From a virus: a stretch of DNA of 58,274 bases. A program made the position numbers and the translations under genes. Shown here piece by piece: positions 20,925 to 29,597 of this stretch. The notes under the pieces were generated by a model. That model was not told the DNA's origin. It did no database searches and saw only the letters and a program-made list of their open reading frames with translations. Each line of letters starts with the position of its first letter. Position 1 is the stretch's first letter. The DNA lies in the IMG/VR virus record IMGVR_UViG_3300030294_000040, positions 1 to 58,274 of that record; one strand, 5' to 3'.

Positions 20925-22781
20925 ATGGAAAATATACACGTATTTGATTGTGAGGCAGATGGACTAGATCCCACAAAAATTTACTGTCTTGTTACGACAG
21001 AAGGTAAAACAATAAAGTCTGCTACAGATTATGCTCAAATGCGGTATTTCCTTAGAAGAGCCACAGTATTAGTTGGGCATAATATCATTAGGTTTGATGT
21101 TCCTATCCTTGAGAAGCTACTTAATATTAAAATTAAAGCTAAGTTAATTGATACATTAGCTTTGTCTTGGTACCTTTATCCAGAGAGAAATGTTCATGGA
21201 TTAGAATCTTGGGGGGAAGACTTTGGTGTTCCTAAGCCTCCAATCGAAGATTGGTATAATCTCCCCATAGAAGAGTATGTTAATCGTTGTACAGAAGATG
21301 TGAAAATTAATAAACTTCTGTGGGAAAAGCAATGGCGTTATCTTTTAGATTTATATGGTAGCGAAGAAGAAGCTCTTAAGCTTATTGACTATCTTTCCTT
21401 TAAGATGGACTGTGCTAGAGAGCAGGAAAGAAGTGGATGGCAACTTGATAGGGAACGTGTTGAGACATCTTTGAATAAGATGTTAAAAGAACATGATGAT
21501 AAATTCTCTAAGTTAAAAGAGGCAATGCCAAAGGTTCCAATCTTTACTAAGAAGGCTCGCCCAATGAAGCCTTTTAAGAAAGATGGAACTTATTCTGGTA
21601 TAGGAGCTAAGTGGTTTTCCCTTCTCAGGAAAAAGAACTTACCAGAAAATTACGCAGGAATTATAGAGGAGCAATCTGGGGAAAAAGAGCCTAACCCAGC
21701 TTCTTCACAACAAATAAAAGATTGGCTTTATTCTGTAGGCTGGGTTCCTTTAACATTTAAATATATTATGGATGATGCTACAAGAAAGTTTAGGCAAATT
21801 CCTCAAATACGAAAAGATGTAGACGGAGAAAAAGTTCTTTGTGATAGTGTTGTAAAGCTTAAGGACAAGCTGCCTGCTATTGAATATCTTCAAGGCATAA
21901 CCGTGCTAAGTCATCGTATGTCAATTCTCAAAGGTTTCTTAGAGAATGCCGATGAAAATAATAGAGTGAAGGCTGAAATTGGAGGCTTTACAAATACACT
22001 TCGTGTTAAGCATCGTATAGTGGTTAATCTCCCTGGTGTAGATAAGCCATATGGTGAAGATGTAAGAGGGAGTCTTATAGCAAATTTTGGGGAAGAATTG
22101 TGTGGCAGTGATATGGCTGCTCTCGAAGATAGAACAAAGCAGCACTATATGATGGCGTATGATCCAGAGTATGTTAAAGAAATGAATAAGCCTGGATGGG
22201 ATCCACATCTTGATATCGCTGTTATTGCCCGGATGATGACACAAGAAGAAGTAGAAGCATATAAAAATGGAGACCATGCAAAGAAGCCTGTAAGACATAA
22301 AGCAAAGACAGCAAATTACGCATGTACTTATGGGGTTACACCAAAAGGTCTTGTAAGAAATACAGGGATGCACCTTAAGGAAGCAGAGATATTACACGCA
22401 GCTTATTGGAAAAGAAATTGGTCTCTTATTAAGATAGCTGAAGATACAATTACAAAGGTTGTACACAATCAGAAATGGCTTTTTAATCCTGTGTCTAAGT
22501 TTTGGTATTCACTTAGGGCTGATAAAGATAGATTTAGTACATTAAATCAAGGAACTGGCAGTTATTGCTTTGATATGTGGATAAAAGAGATTAGATCTAA
22601 ACGTTCACAATTGACCTCTACATTTCATGATGAAGGTGTGTGGAGTATTAAACCAGGACATAGAGAAGATATGGAGCATCTTCTTAAGTGGGCAATTCAG
22701 GAGGTTAATAGAAAATTAAATATGAAAAGAGATTTAGATGTTTCAATTTCATTTGGAAATTCCTACGCGGAGATTCATTAA
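20925..22781 (+). CDS. PolA-family DNA polymerase with 3'-5' exonuclease
   Basis: The 618-aa protein resembles T7 gp5. Exonuclease motifs: D8 and E10 in FDCEADGL, D59 in GHNIIRFDVP, and D125 in RCTEDVKIN. Polymerase motifs: A with D396 and E401 (SDMAALEDR), B around 457-470 (KAKTANYACTYG), and C with H568-D569-E570. All catalytic residues are present. It is the replicative polymerase, working with the T7-type primase-helicase upstream. No 5'-3' exonuclease domain is fused; that activity is separate at 24742-25620. Confidence 0.92.
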   Translation: MENIHVFDCEADGLDPTKIYCLVTTEGKTIKSATDYAQMRYFLRRATVLVGHNIIRFDVPILEKLLNIKIKAKLIDTLALSWYLYPERNVHGLESWGEDFGVPKPPIEDWYNLPIEEYVNRCTEDVKINKLLWEKQWRYLLDLYGSEEEALKLIDYLSFKMDCAREQERSGWQLDRERVETSLNKMLKEHDDKFSKLKEAMPKVPIFTKKARPMKPFKKDGTYSGIGAKWFSLLRKKNLPENYAGIIEEQSGEKEPNPASSQQIKDWLYSVGWVPLTFKYIMDDATRKFRQIPQIRKDVDGEKVLCDSVVKLKDKLPAIEYLQGITVLSHRMSILKGFLENADENNRVKAEIGGFTNTLRVKHRIVVNLPGVDKPYGEDVRGSLIANFGEELCGSDMAALEDRTKQHYMMAYDPEYVKEMNKPGWDPHLDIAVIARMMTQEEVEAYKNGDHAKKPVRHKAKTANYACTYGVTPKGLVRNTGMHLKEAEILHAAYWKRNWSLIKIAEDTITKVVHNQKWLFNPVSKFWYSLRADKDRFSTLNQGTGSYCFDMWIKEIRSKRSQLTSTFHDEGVWSIKPGHREDMEHLLKWAIQEVNRKLNMKRDLDVSISFGNSYAEIH

Positions 22782-22957
22782 TGACAGAACATGATAAACT
22801 TATAGAAGACTTTAAGAAGTTAGCTCATTATTATATTAGTTTATATGATGGAGAGGATTTCTATACAGAAATGGCTTGGAAATTAATACAAAAGTATAAT
22901 CTTGTAGATGAATTTGGAGAGCAAATTTATGAAGAGGGTGGTGATGGTAGGGAATGA
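22781..22957 (+). CDS. Small acidic protein of unknown function, 58 aa
   Basis: Starts in the TAATG overlap with the polymerase stop and ends in an ATGA overlap with the next gene. It is helical and acidic (HDKLIEDFKKLAHYYISLYD). Too short for many gene callers, but tightly coupled on both sides. Function unknown. Confidence 0.6.
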   Translation: MTEHDKLIEDFKKLAHYYISLYDGEDFYTEMAWKLIQKYNLVDEFGEQIYEEGGDGRE

Positions 22958-23304
22958 TTATTAAGAAAGAAGAGGAAGCAAAGAAATATGATGATGGAAA
23001 AGTGAGGCTTGAACTTATTCCTCCTGAGCTTCTATTTGCTGTAGGTACAATTCTGAGTTTCGGCGCTAAAAAATATGCTGATAGGAACTGGGAAAAGGGA
23101 ATGAAATGGTCTCGTGTCTATGGAGCCCTTATGCGCCACATGTGGAAATGGTGGGCAGGAAAGGGGCCAACTAATGAAAACTTCTTATTTGGTTCTATTG
23201 ATGATGAAACTAAGCATTCTCATTTATGGCATGCTGGCTGTTGTATAGCTTTTCTTATTACTTATGAGGAGAGAAAGGTAGGGGAGGATGATAGGTATAA
23301 ATAA
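22954..23304 (+). CDS. dATP/dGTP diphosphohydrolase-like protein (DUF5664/MazZ type)
   Basis: The 116-aa chain reads KKYDDGKVRLELIPPELL, FGAKKYADRNWEKGM, LMRHMWKWWAG, DDETKHSHLWHAGCC. This is the all-alpha pattern of the phage family annotated as dATP/dGTP diphosphohydrolase, which includes MazZ of 2-aminoadenine (Z) genome phages. It would convert a purine dNTP to the monophosphate. It sits between the polymerase and an HD phosphohydrolase. No PurZ gene is visible in the window, so its role in Z synthesis is not established. Confidence 0.75.
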   Translation: MIIKKEEEAKKYDDGKVRLELIPPELLFAVGTILSFGAKKYADRNWEKGMKWSRVYGALMRHMWKWWAGKGPTNENFLFGSIDDETKHSHLWHAGCCIAFLITYEERKVGEDDRYK

Positions 23305-23846
23305 TGAATAGTGAAACACAATTATTTGGTGGAAATATTGTTGATGTTTTATCCCCTAAGGTTGAGGATGTTGACATCTACCAAATTGCTCATGCATTAG
23401 CTTACCAATGTCGCTTTAATGGTAATACAAGAAAGTTTTATTCTGTTGCTCAACATAGTTTGTTAGTCTCCTGTTTCCTACCAAATGAGTTAGCTTTACA
23501 TGGATTGCTACATGATGCTCATGAGGCTATTATTGGAGACATATCTACTCCTATGAAAAAGAGTATTGATGAGGTAGTGGGTATTAGAAATAGTGTAAAC
23601 ACTATTGCTGATAAGTGGGACATTGTTATCTTTGATAAGTTTGGTCTTTCAATTCCCACAGAGGAGGAACATAAACTTATAAAAGAAGCAGATTTAAGAG
23701 CACTAGAAACTGAAGTGTCTTACCTGATGGGGTCTTGTAAATTTTGGACCTCCTCTAAAATGAATTATTTTAGATGTCTAAAGCCTAAGAAGGCTTGTAA
23801 AGAATTTTTGAAAATGTTTTTTCTGTTATATAAAGGAGAGTGTTAA
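23304..23846 (+). CDS. HD-domain deoxynucleotide phosphohydrolase (YfbR/DatZ-like)
   Basis: The 180-aa protein has the HD ligand order: H in FYSVAQHSLLV, HD in LHGLLHDAHEAIIGD, and D in EADLRALETEV. The pattern is that of YfbR-like 5'-nucleotidases, and DatZ of Z-genome phages shares this fold and removes dATP. The start overlaps the previous stop (TAATG). It likely tunes purine deoxynucleotide pools during replication. Whether it acts on dATP or on monophosphates cannot be told from sequence. Confidence 0.8.
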   Translation: MNSETQLFGGNIVDVLSPKVEDVDIYQIAHALAYQCRFNGNTRKFYSVAQHSLLVSCFLPNELALHGLLHDAHEAIIGDISTPMKKSIDEVVGIRNSVNTIADKWDIVIFDKFGLSIPTEEEHKLIKEADLRALETEVSYLMGSCKFWTSSKMNYFRCLKPKKACKEFLKMFFLLYKGEC

Positions 23847-24017
23847 ATGTTTATTGAAGTGGATCAAGAAGATTATGAGGAATTGCTTGAGAAGGCTTTT
23901 TGGTTATCTTGTCTTGAAGAAGCGGGTGTAGATAATTGGACAGGATATGACTATGCTAAAGAAATTTATGAGGAAAAGAATAGCCAAGATAATGACGTGC
24001 TGGAAGAGGAAGTTTAA
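23847..24017 (+). CDS. Small acidic protein of unknown function, 56 aa
   Basis: AAAGGAGAG precedes the start. Strongly acidic (VDQEDYEELLEKAFWLSCLE; ending DNDVLEEEV), predicted helical. It sits between nucleotide-pool and SSB genes. No family recognised. Confidence 0.6.
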   Translation: MFIEVDQEDYEELLEKAFWLSCLEEAGVDNWTGYDYAKEIYEEKNSQDNDVLEEEV

Positions 24018-24019
24018 TA

Positions 24020-24748
24020 ATGCTTAATGCTAAGAAGAAGAAAGAGGTTGGTGGTGGTAAGAAGTTTCCGGTTCTTGATGCAGGAACTTACCCCATGCGA
24101 GTTGTGCAGATTATTGATTTTGGTGTTCAGAAGCAAAATCCTTATCAGGGACAGGAGAAGCCTCCAATTGAAGAGGTAAGTTTTACTTATGAAGCTCTTG
24201 ATGAATTTCTTGTGGATGAAGAGGGAAATGAGGACAGGAATAGGCCTCGTTGGGTTTCGGAGAGCTTTGCCTTTCATAATCTTAAGGCGGAAAAGTCTAA
24301 GTCCACAAAGAGATATTACGCCCTTGATCCTCTAGAGGAAAAGGAAGGCGATTTTACTAAGCTTCTTAATACCCCTTGTATGGTTACTATTGTTCATAAG
24401 GAGCGTCTTGGGGATGCTGATCATCCTTATGTCAATATTGCCTCTGTGTCTGCCATGCGTCCGAAAGAGGCTGCTAAGGCTCCTCCGCTTGTGAATAAGG
24501 CTTTGTTCTTTGATTTGGACAACCCTGATTTGGAAGTGTTTAACTCTTTCCCGGATTGGATACAGGACAAGATTAAGTCCAACTTGAATTACGGGGGCTC
24601 TATTCTTGAGAGAAAGCTTGCTGAAGCTCCTGAGGAACCTGCTGAGAAGGCTGAAGATGCTCCTGTGAGAGATAAGCCAAAAGAGGAAAAGAAGGCTGCT
24701 AAGGCTCCTAAGGGGGAGGGAGAGCTTGATGATGAAATTCCATGGTGA
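24020..24748 (+). CDS. Single-stranded DNA-binding protein (SSB-like)
   Basis: Residues 15-175 form a beta-rich core (LDAGTYPMRVVQIIDF; PRWVSESFAFHN; YVNIASVSAM). Residues 190-235 are a lysine, alanine and proline-rich linker. The last residues, GELDDEIPW, form an acidic tail with a terminal aromatic residue, analogous to DDDIPF in bacterial SSB. It would coat single-stranded DNA and contact replication partners through the tail. Codon use is more GC-rich than its neighbours, as expected for an abundant protein. Its end overlaps the exonuclease start by seven bases. Confidence 0.75.
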   Translation: MLNAKKKKEVGGGKKFPVLDAGTYPMRVVQIIDFGVQKQNPYQGQEKPPIEEVSFTYEALDEFLVDEEGNEDRNRPRWVSESFAFHNLKAEKSKSTKRYYALDPLEEKEGDFTKLLNTPCMVTIVHKERLGDADHPYVNIASVSAMRPKEAAKAPPLVNKALFFDLDNPDLEVFNSFPDWIQDKIKSNLNYGGSILERKLAEAPEEPAEKAEDAPVRDKPKEEKKAAKAPKGEGELDDEIPW

Positions 24749-25620
24749 GGCCTCTCATAGATTTTGACGTGATCAAATATGAGGTAGGTTTTGGAAGTCA
24801 GCATGTAGATGAAAGGGGGGAGATGCAGATCTCCTCCTTTGATGCTGTAATAGAACTCTTAGAGAGGAAGATAAAACTTATTTGTGAAGAGGTGGGGGCT
24901 ACAGAAGATCCAATTATGTTCTTGTCTGCTGATAAATTCGTTATTAAGAGTTTAAATAGAAGACATAAATATAATAATGATGCCCCAGAAGAATTGCTAC
25001 CAAATTTTAGAGAAGCTTTTTCTATAACTAGGCCTTATAAAGGAACACGTAAAGGAGAGAAGCCTTTTCACTATTACAATATCATAGCCTATGGTATGGC
25101 TAATTATGAATGTAATATAGCCAATGGTATTGAAGCAGATGATGCCATGTGTATTGCACAATTTGATAATTGGCAGCATGTTGATCCTTCAACAACAATC
25201 ATTTGTACAAGGGATAAGGACTTAAGGCAATGCCCTGGTTGGCATTATTCTTGGGAATGTGGAAAGCAGCCTTCTATAGGTCCAGTTTATACAGATGACT
25301 TAGGTTGGCTTGAGAAGAAACCTGATGGAAAAATAATTGGATATGGGAAGTCCTTCTTCTTCTATCAGATGTTGGTGGGGGATGTGGTAGATAATATTCA
25401 AGGTATTAAAGGAATAGGTCCTGCAAAGGCGTATAAGCTTCTCACAGAGGGGGAAGATAAGTCTGAGCAGTGCCTATACCAGAAAGTAGTAGAAGCTTAC
25501 CAGGAGGCTTACAAAGATGATTGGAAGGCTAATATTAGGGAAATGGCCAATCTTCTGTGGATGGTTAGAGAATTATATGAAGATGGTACACCAGTTTTAT
25601 ATAAACCTTTAAAGGTGTAG
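24742..25620 (+). CDS. 5'-3' exonuclease / flap endonuclease (T7 gp6-like)
   Basis: The 292-aa protein has D7 in LIDFDVIKYEVG, then GIEADDAMCIAQ, IICTRDKDLRQ, and QMLVGDVVDNIQGIKGIGPAKA. The last is the helix-hairpin-helix preceded by metal-binding aspartates, typical of PIN/FEN nucleases. It would remove primers and degrade host DNA. It is fused at the DNA level to the SSB gene by a 7-base overlap, matching its replication role. Confidence 0.88.
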   Translation: MVRPLIDFDVIKYEVGFGSQHVDERGEMQISSFDAVIELLERKIKLICEEVGATEDPIMFLSADKFVIKSLNRRHKYNNDAPEELLPNFREAFSITRPYKGTRKGEKPFHYYNIIAYGMANYECNIANGIEADDAMCIAQFDNWQHVDPSTTIICTRDKDLRQCPGWHYSWECGKQPSIGPVYTDDLGWLEKKPDGKIIGYGKSFFFYQMLVGDVVDNIQGIKGIGPAKAYKLLTEGEDKSEQCLYQKVVEAYQEAYKDDWKANIREMANLLWMVRELYEDGTPVLYKPLKV

Positions 25621-25621
25621 A

Positions 25622-25870
25622 ATGAACAAAGATATTAATAAAGTTAGGTGGTATGGACTAACAATACATAGGTTTACTCCTGTATTTTGTTATAATTGCT
25701 GTCACCATCAGCATGGTGAAAAGGGGGCTCCAGATACTTGCCAGATAAATAAAACCTGGGATGATATTACAGGGGAACCTATAGAATATTTTTATGGCCC
25801 TGTTAAGGAAGTTAGAGAAACTTTTTGCAAGGGCGTATATTATAAAGATAAGTTTATAAGATTAAAATGA
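25622..25870 (+). CDS. Cysteine- and histidine-rich protein of unknown function, 82 aa
   Basis: The start lies two bases after the exonuclease stop. CYNCCHHQHGEKGAPDTCQI near residues 21-40 could bind zinc, with a further cysteine later. The remainder is mixed. It is part of the replication operon. No family recognised. Confidence 0.6.
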   Translation: MNKDINKVRWYGLTIHRFTPVFCYNCCHHQHGEKGAPDTCQINKTWDDITGEPIEYFYGPVKEVRETFCKGVYYKDKFIRLK

Positions 25871-25878
25871 AAACCTAA

Positions 25879-26286
25879 ATGGACAAGGAAAATTTAGTTA
25901 GGTGTGGAGGCAGATGGACAGAGGCTCGGTTCAAGTCTTTTATAAAAAGCTTGTTAAGATCGGGAACCAGACGTTGGGCTCCTATACAAGATGTTAAGAA
26001 AGCTGCATGGGTTAAACGAGGATTTTATAAGTGTGCTTGTTGTGGAGAAATTGTTCCTACAACAATCAAGATTGGAGACAAGCGTGTAAGTAATGCTATG
26101 GTAGATCACATCCTTCCTATTATAGACCCAGAAGTTGGATTTACAAATTGGGGGGATGTTGTAGAACGAATGTTCTGTGAAAAAGATAATCTCCAAGTAT
26201 TATGCTATGGCTGTCACAATAATAAATCTGAAGTTGAACGTGCTGTGGCTAAAACACGTCGAGAAAATAATAAGAAAAATGAATAG
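25879..26286 (+). CDS. HNH endonuclease
   Basis: The 135-aa protein has CACC near residue 51, VDHILPI as the first catalytic His motif, then DNLQVLCYGCHNNKS, the N and H parts of an HNH/zinc fold. The basic C-terminus (AKTRRENNKKNE) should bind DNA. It lies between replication genes, not inside one, so it could be a junction- or nick-resolving nuclease serving recombination or packaging, or a free-standing homing nuclease. The sequence does not decide. Confidence 0.8.
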   Translation: MDKENLVRCGGRWTEARFKSFIKSLLRSGTRRWAPIQDVKKAAWVKRGFYKCACCGEIVPTTIKIGDKRVSNAMVDHILPIIDPEVGFTNWGDVVERMFCEKDNLQVLCYGCHNNKSEVERAVAKTRRENNKKNE

Positions 26287-26295
26287 GAACATTTA

Positions 26296-26544
26296 ATGGA
26301 AAATGGTAATAGTGTAAATTCATATTTGACACATGATGAAGATGAGAATGTTATTCGTAGAGCATTCAATCGTTGTGCAACAGCTCATAACATTTTTGAG
26401 AATCATGGGCCTAAAATGTGTAAAGAATACCTGGAGAATTTTACAGGGCAAGACAGGAAAGAATTTATGTTGATGGCTTTTGCTATTAAGTCAAAGGGTT
26501 TGGAAGAAGTTAAGCGTGAAGTTTTAAAGAAGAGTAATTCTTAA
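26296..26544 (+). CDS. Helical protein of unknown function, 82 aa
   Basis: AGGAAC lies ahead of the start. Predicted helical (NVIRRAFNRCATAHNIFENH; FMLMAFAIKSKGLEEVKREV). Its stop overlaps the next start (TAATG), so it is co-made with the zinc-ribbon exonuclease. No family recognised. Confidence 0.6.
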   Translation: MENGNSVNSYLTHDEDENVIRRAFNRCATAHNIFENHGPKMCKEYLENFTGQDRKEFMLMAFAIKSKGLEEVKREVLKKSNS

Positions 26545-27311
26545 TGGCTAAAATTCTTATTCTAGATATTGAAACAATTCCCTCTATGGTTTATGTCTGG
26601 CGCTTCTTTAAGGAGAATATTGCCCCTAAGCAAGTAATCCAGAATAGCACAATTCTTAGTTTTGCTGCTAAGTGGTATGATAGTACATATATCTTTTATG
26701 ACGATATCAGTGTTCATTCAGAAACAAAGGTTATTACAAATCTTCTTAGGCTCCTTGATGAAGCAGATATTGTTGTTGCTCATTATGGAAGCAAGTTTGA
26801 TTTGCCTAAGATTAATGCAAGAGCCATTGTTCTTGGGCTTAAGCCCCCATCTCCTTATAAGGTGATTGATACAAAGATGGTTGCTTCAAAGAATTTCTTC
26901 TTTGAGAGTAATTCACTAGAACATCTTGCCAATGTTTTGGGTTGTGCTCCAAAGCAAGAGCATAAAGAGTTCCCTGGCTTCAATCTTTGGATTGAATGTA
27001 TGAAGGGGAACCCTAAGGCTTTTGAGGAGTGTAAGAAATATAATGTTCAAGATGTTCTTACTCTTGAAGAAATCTATGAGAAGCTTATACCTTGGATTCC
27101 CAATCCTCCAAACTTTGGTGTGTATTCTGACACAGAAACTGCTATTTGCCCTAAGTGTGGTGGAACACATTTGCAGAAGAGAGGTTTCTATTATACAAAT
27201 GTGAATAAGTATCAGCGTTATCAGTGTCAAGAATGTGGTGGATGGAGTAGAGGAAGATTTACCAACCTGGAAAAGGTTGGGGTTAAGACTCCTATTGTTA
27301 ACGCTGTGTGA
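26544..27311 (+). CDS. DnaQ/RNase H-fold 3'-5' exonuclease with C-terminal zinc ribbon
   Basis: The N-terminal exonuclease domain shows ILDIETIPS (DxE, residues 7-9), VAHYGSKFDLPKIN (second Asp) and YNVQDVLTLEEIYEKL (last Asp), like YprB/PolB-type exonucleases. Residues 205-240 contain CPKCGG and CQECGG spaced as a zinc ribbon. The phage polymerase already has a proofreading domain, so this separate enzyme probably acts in recombination or repair. The total is 255 aa. Confidence 0.82.
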   Translation: MAKILILDIETIPSMVYVWRFFKENIAPKQVIQNSTILSFAAKWYDSTYIFYDDISVHSETKVITNLLRLLDEADIVVAHYGSKFDLPKINARAIVLGLKPPSPYKVIDTKMVASKNFFFESNSLEHLANVLGCAPKQEHKEFPGFNLWIECMKGNPKAFEECKKYNVQDVLTLEEIYEKLIPWIPNPPNFGVYSDTETAICPKCGGTHLQKRGFYYTNVNKYQRYQCQECGGWSRGRFTNLEKVGVKTPIVNAV

Positions 27312-27514
27312 TGTTTCTTATACAAGTAACTTATAGTTACTATTGCGCAGGGATAGTTTGTGATAAGGGGGCAGTAATTAAAGCTGCCCCTATTCTATTT
27401 TGGATAATAGGGAAGAACACAGCTTGGCTTAGAAAATATTTTGACAATAAAAATATAAAATATGAGTTGATAGAGGAATTTAATGCAGACATTAAGCACC
27501 AAGATTTTAAGTGA
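27308..27514 (+). CDS. Small protein of unknown function, 68 aa
   Basis: Starts in a four-base overlap with the exonuclease and overlaps the reductase start by 32 bases. Hydrophobic N-terminal half (VTYSYYCAGIVCDKGAVIKA) and a polar end. No family recognised. Confidence 0.5.
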   Translation: MMFLIQVTYSYYCAGIVCDKGAVIKAAPILFWIIGKNTAWLRKYFDNKNIKYELIEEFNADIKHQDFK

Positions 27515-29339
27515 TATTGTTGTGTACAATAAGTATGCGAGATATCTCAGGGACAAGCATAGACGGGAAACATTTGAAGAGATTGTTGAGCGTGTCCAGA
27601 ACATGCACATTAAGAAATACCCAATGGCAGAATATGAAATTCGTTGGGCTTTCTCTCATGTGATAAATAAAGAAATACTTCCTTCAATGCGCTCTATGCA
27701 ATTTGGGGGGTTGCCAATTGAGAGAAATAATTCTCGTATTTACAATTGTGCATATCTTCCAATTGAGCATATTGACGCATTTAGTGAGACTATGTTTCTC
27801 CTCTTAGGAGGAACTGGAGTTGGATACTCGGTTCAGACTCATCATATTAAGCAGCTTCCAGATGTATTTGGCCCTTTAAAGACTTCTCGTAAATATATTA
27901 TAGGAGATAGTATTGAGGGATGGTCTGACGCTGTTAAGGTGTTAGTAGAGAGTTACTTCAAGAAGAAATGCTCTATAAGATTTGATTTCGGAGATATCAG
28001 AGATAAGGGAGCAGAGCTGATTACAAGTGGTGGTAAGGCTCCTGGACCTATCCCCTTAAAGATATGCCTTACAAAGATAGAAGGCATCCTACAGGCTGCC
28101 ATAGGGCGAAGGCTCACTGCTTTAGAAGCTCATGACATTCTTTGTCATATTGCTGATGCAGTGTTAGCTGGAGGAATTAGACGAGCAGCTATGATAGCTC
28201 TCTTTTCTATTGATGATAGAGAGATGCTTAATTGTAAAAGCGGAGATTGGTGGGAGTTAAATCCACAGAGAGGCCGAGCTAATAATTCTGTTGTATTCGA
28301 AAGGTCCAATACAACTAAAGAACAATTCTTTAATATTTGGGAACGTACTAAACTTAGTGGCTGTGGAGAACCTGGAATTTTTTGGACTAATGATAAGGAT
28401 GTTGGCGGAAACCCATGTATGGAGATAAGCCTTAAGCCCTATTGTTTTTGCAATTTAGTTGATGTTAACGTATCTGACGTAACGACCCAAGAAGACTTGA
28501 ATACAAGATGTGAAGCAGCCTCTATTATTGCTACTTTGCAAGCTGGCTATACAGATTTCCATTATCTACGTCCTATTTGGAAGAAGACTACAGAAGAAGA
28601 CGCTTTAATTGGGGTTGGCCTTACTGGGATTGGAGGAGGAAGTATTGAGAAGCTTTCTCTTAAAGAGGCTGCTACAAAAGTTGTAGAAGAAAATAGAAAG
28701 ATGGCAGATCTGCTAGGCATTAACCCTGCTTCTAGATGCACAACAGTAAAGCCTTCTGGAACATCTTCTTTAGCATTGGGGTGCTCTAGTGGAATTCATG
28801 CTTGGCACAATGATTATTATATTAGACGCATGCGTATTGGAAAAGATGAGGGCTTATATCAGTACTTAGCAAAACAGCTCCCAGCTCTTGTAGAAGATGA
28901 TAAATTTAGACCTGATACCCAAGCTGTTATTAGCTTTCCTCAAGAAGCCCCTAAGAAAGCTTTTTATAGAACAGAGTCTGCTTCTACTTTATTGAAGAGA
29001 GTATTGAAATATAATACTCAGTGGGTACATAGTGGATATATTAAGGGGGCTAATCAAAATAATGTTTCTTGTACACTGTCCCTTAAAGACAAGGATTGGC
29101 CTATTATTGGTCAAATGCTCTGGGAAAATAGGGAAGATTATAATGGGGTAGCTGCTCTTCCATATGATGGAGGTAACTATCCTCAAGCTCCTTTTGAAGA
29201 TTGCTCTAAAGATAAATTTGATGAAATGAATATTCTGTTGAATGATATTGATTTGACAGAAGTTAATGAAGAAAAAGATAATACAAATTTAGTAGCAGAG
29301 CCAGCCTGCGCCGGTGGGGTTTGCGAAATAAATATTTAA
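27483..29339 (+). CDS. nrdJ: Adenosylcobalamin-dependent (class II) ribonucleotide reductase
   Basis: The 618-aa protein carries the full catalytic set: C89 in NCAYLP, N310-P311-C312-x-E314, and C323 nine residues after E314. This matches the C119, C408, E410, C419 spacing of the monomeric Lactobacillus-type enzyme. The C-terminal tail ends CAGGVCEINI, the redox-active pair reduced by thioredoxin. PSGTSSLALGCSSG is also typical. It makes deoxynucleotides for phage replication and depends on host B12. GAGGA precedes the start. No phage thioredoxin is seen. Confidence 0.93.
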   Translation: MQTLSTKILSDIVVYNKYARYLRDKHRRETFEEIVERVQNMHIKKYPMAEYEIRWAFSHVINKEILPSMRSMQFGGLPIERNNSRIYNCAYLPIEHIDAFSETMFLLLGGTGVGYSVQTHHIKQLPDVFGPLKTSRKYIIGDSIEGWSDAVKVLVESYFKKKCSIRFDFGDIRDKGAELITSGGKAPGPIPLKICLTKIEGILQAAIGRRLTALEAHDILCHIADAVLAGGIRRAAMIALFSIDDREMLNCKSGDWWELNPQRGRANNSVVFERSNTTKEQFFNIWERTKLSGCGEPGIFWTNDKDVGGNPCMEISLKPYCFCNLVDVNVSDVTTQEDLNTRCEAASIIATLQAGYTDFHYLRPIWKKTTEEDALIGVGLTGIGGGSIEKLSLKEAATKVVEENRKMADLLGINPASRCTTVKPSGTSSLALGCSSGIHAWHNDYYIRRMRIGKDEGLYQYLAKQLPALVEDDKFRPDTQAVISFPQEAPKKAFYRTESASTLLKRVLKYNTQWVHSGYIKGANQNNVSCTLSLKDKDWPIIGQMLWENREDYNGVAALPYDGGNYPQAPFEDCSKDKFDEMNILLNDIDLTEVNEEKDNTNLVAEPACAGGVCEINI

Positions 29340-29354
29340 GAAAGAACAATAATA

Positions 29355-29597
29355 ATGGACGATAATATTATCGAATTTGGTAAGAATATTCCTAAAGAAG
29401 TTTCTGTTAAAGGGGTAGAAGACGTTCTCTCTTCTATTCGTAATGAGGGGGAGTTTGATAAACTGTTTGTTGTTGGGATTAGTAAGGAGGGCTACTTAAA
29501 ACTCTTTACTAATTTTGAAACAATGTCTGAAGTAAATTTGCTTTTAGATGTTGTTAAATTTAAACTTGTCTCTATGGGAGGGGCTATTGATGTTTAG
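29355..29597 (+). CDS. Protein of unknown function, 80 aa
   Basis: Follows the reductase by 15 bases. Contains KGVEDVLSSIRNEGEFDKLF and a beta segment LFVVGISKEGYLKLFTNFET. Its end overlaps the MazG-like start by eight bases. No family recognised. Confidence 0.55.
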   Translation: MDDNIIEFGKNIPKEVSVKGVEDVLSSIRNEGEFDKLFVVGISKEGYLKLFTNFETMSEVNLLLDVVKFKLVSMGGAIDV

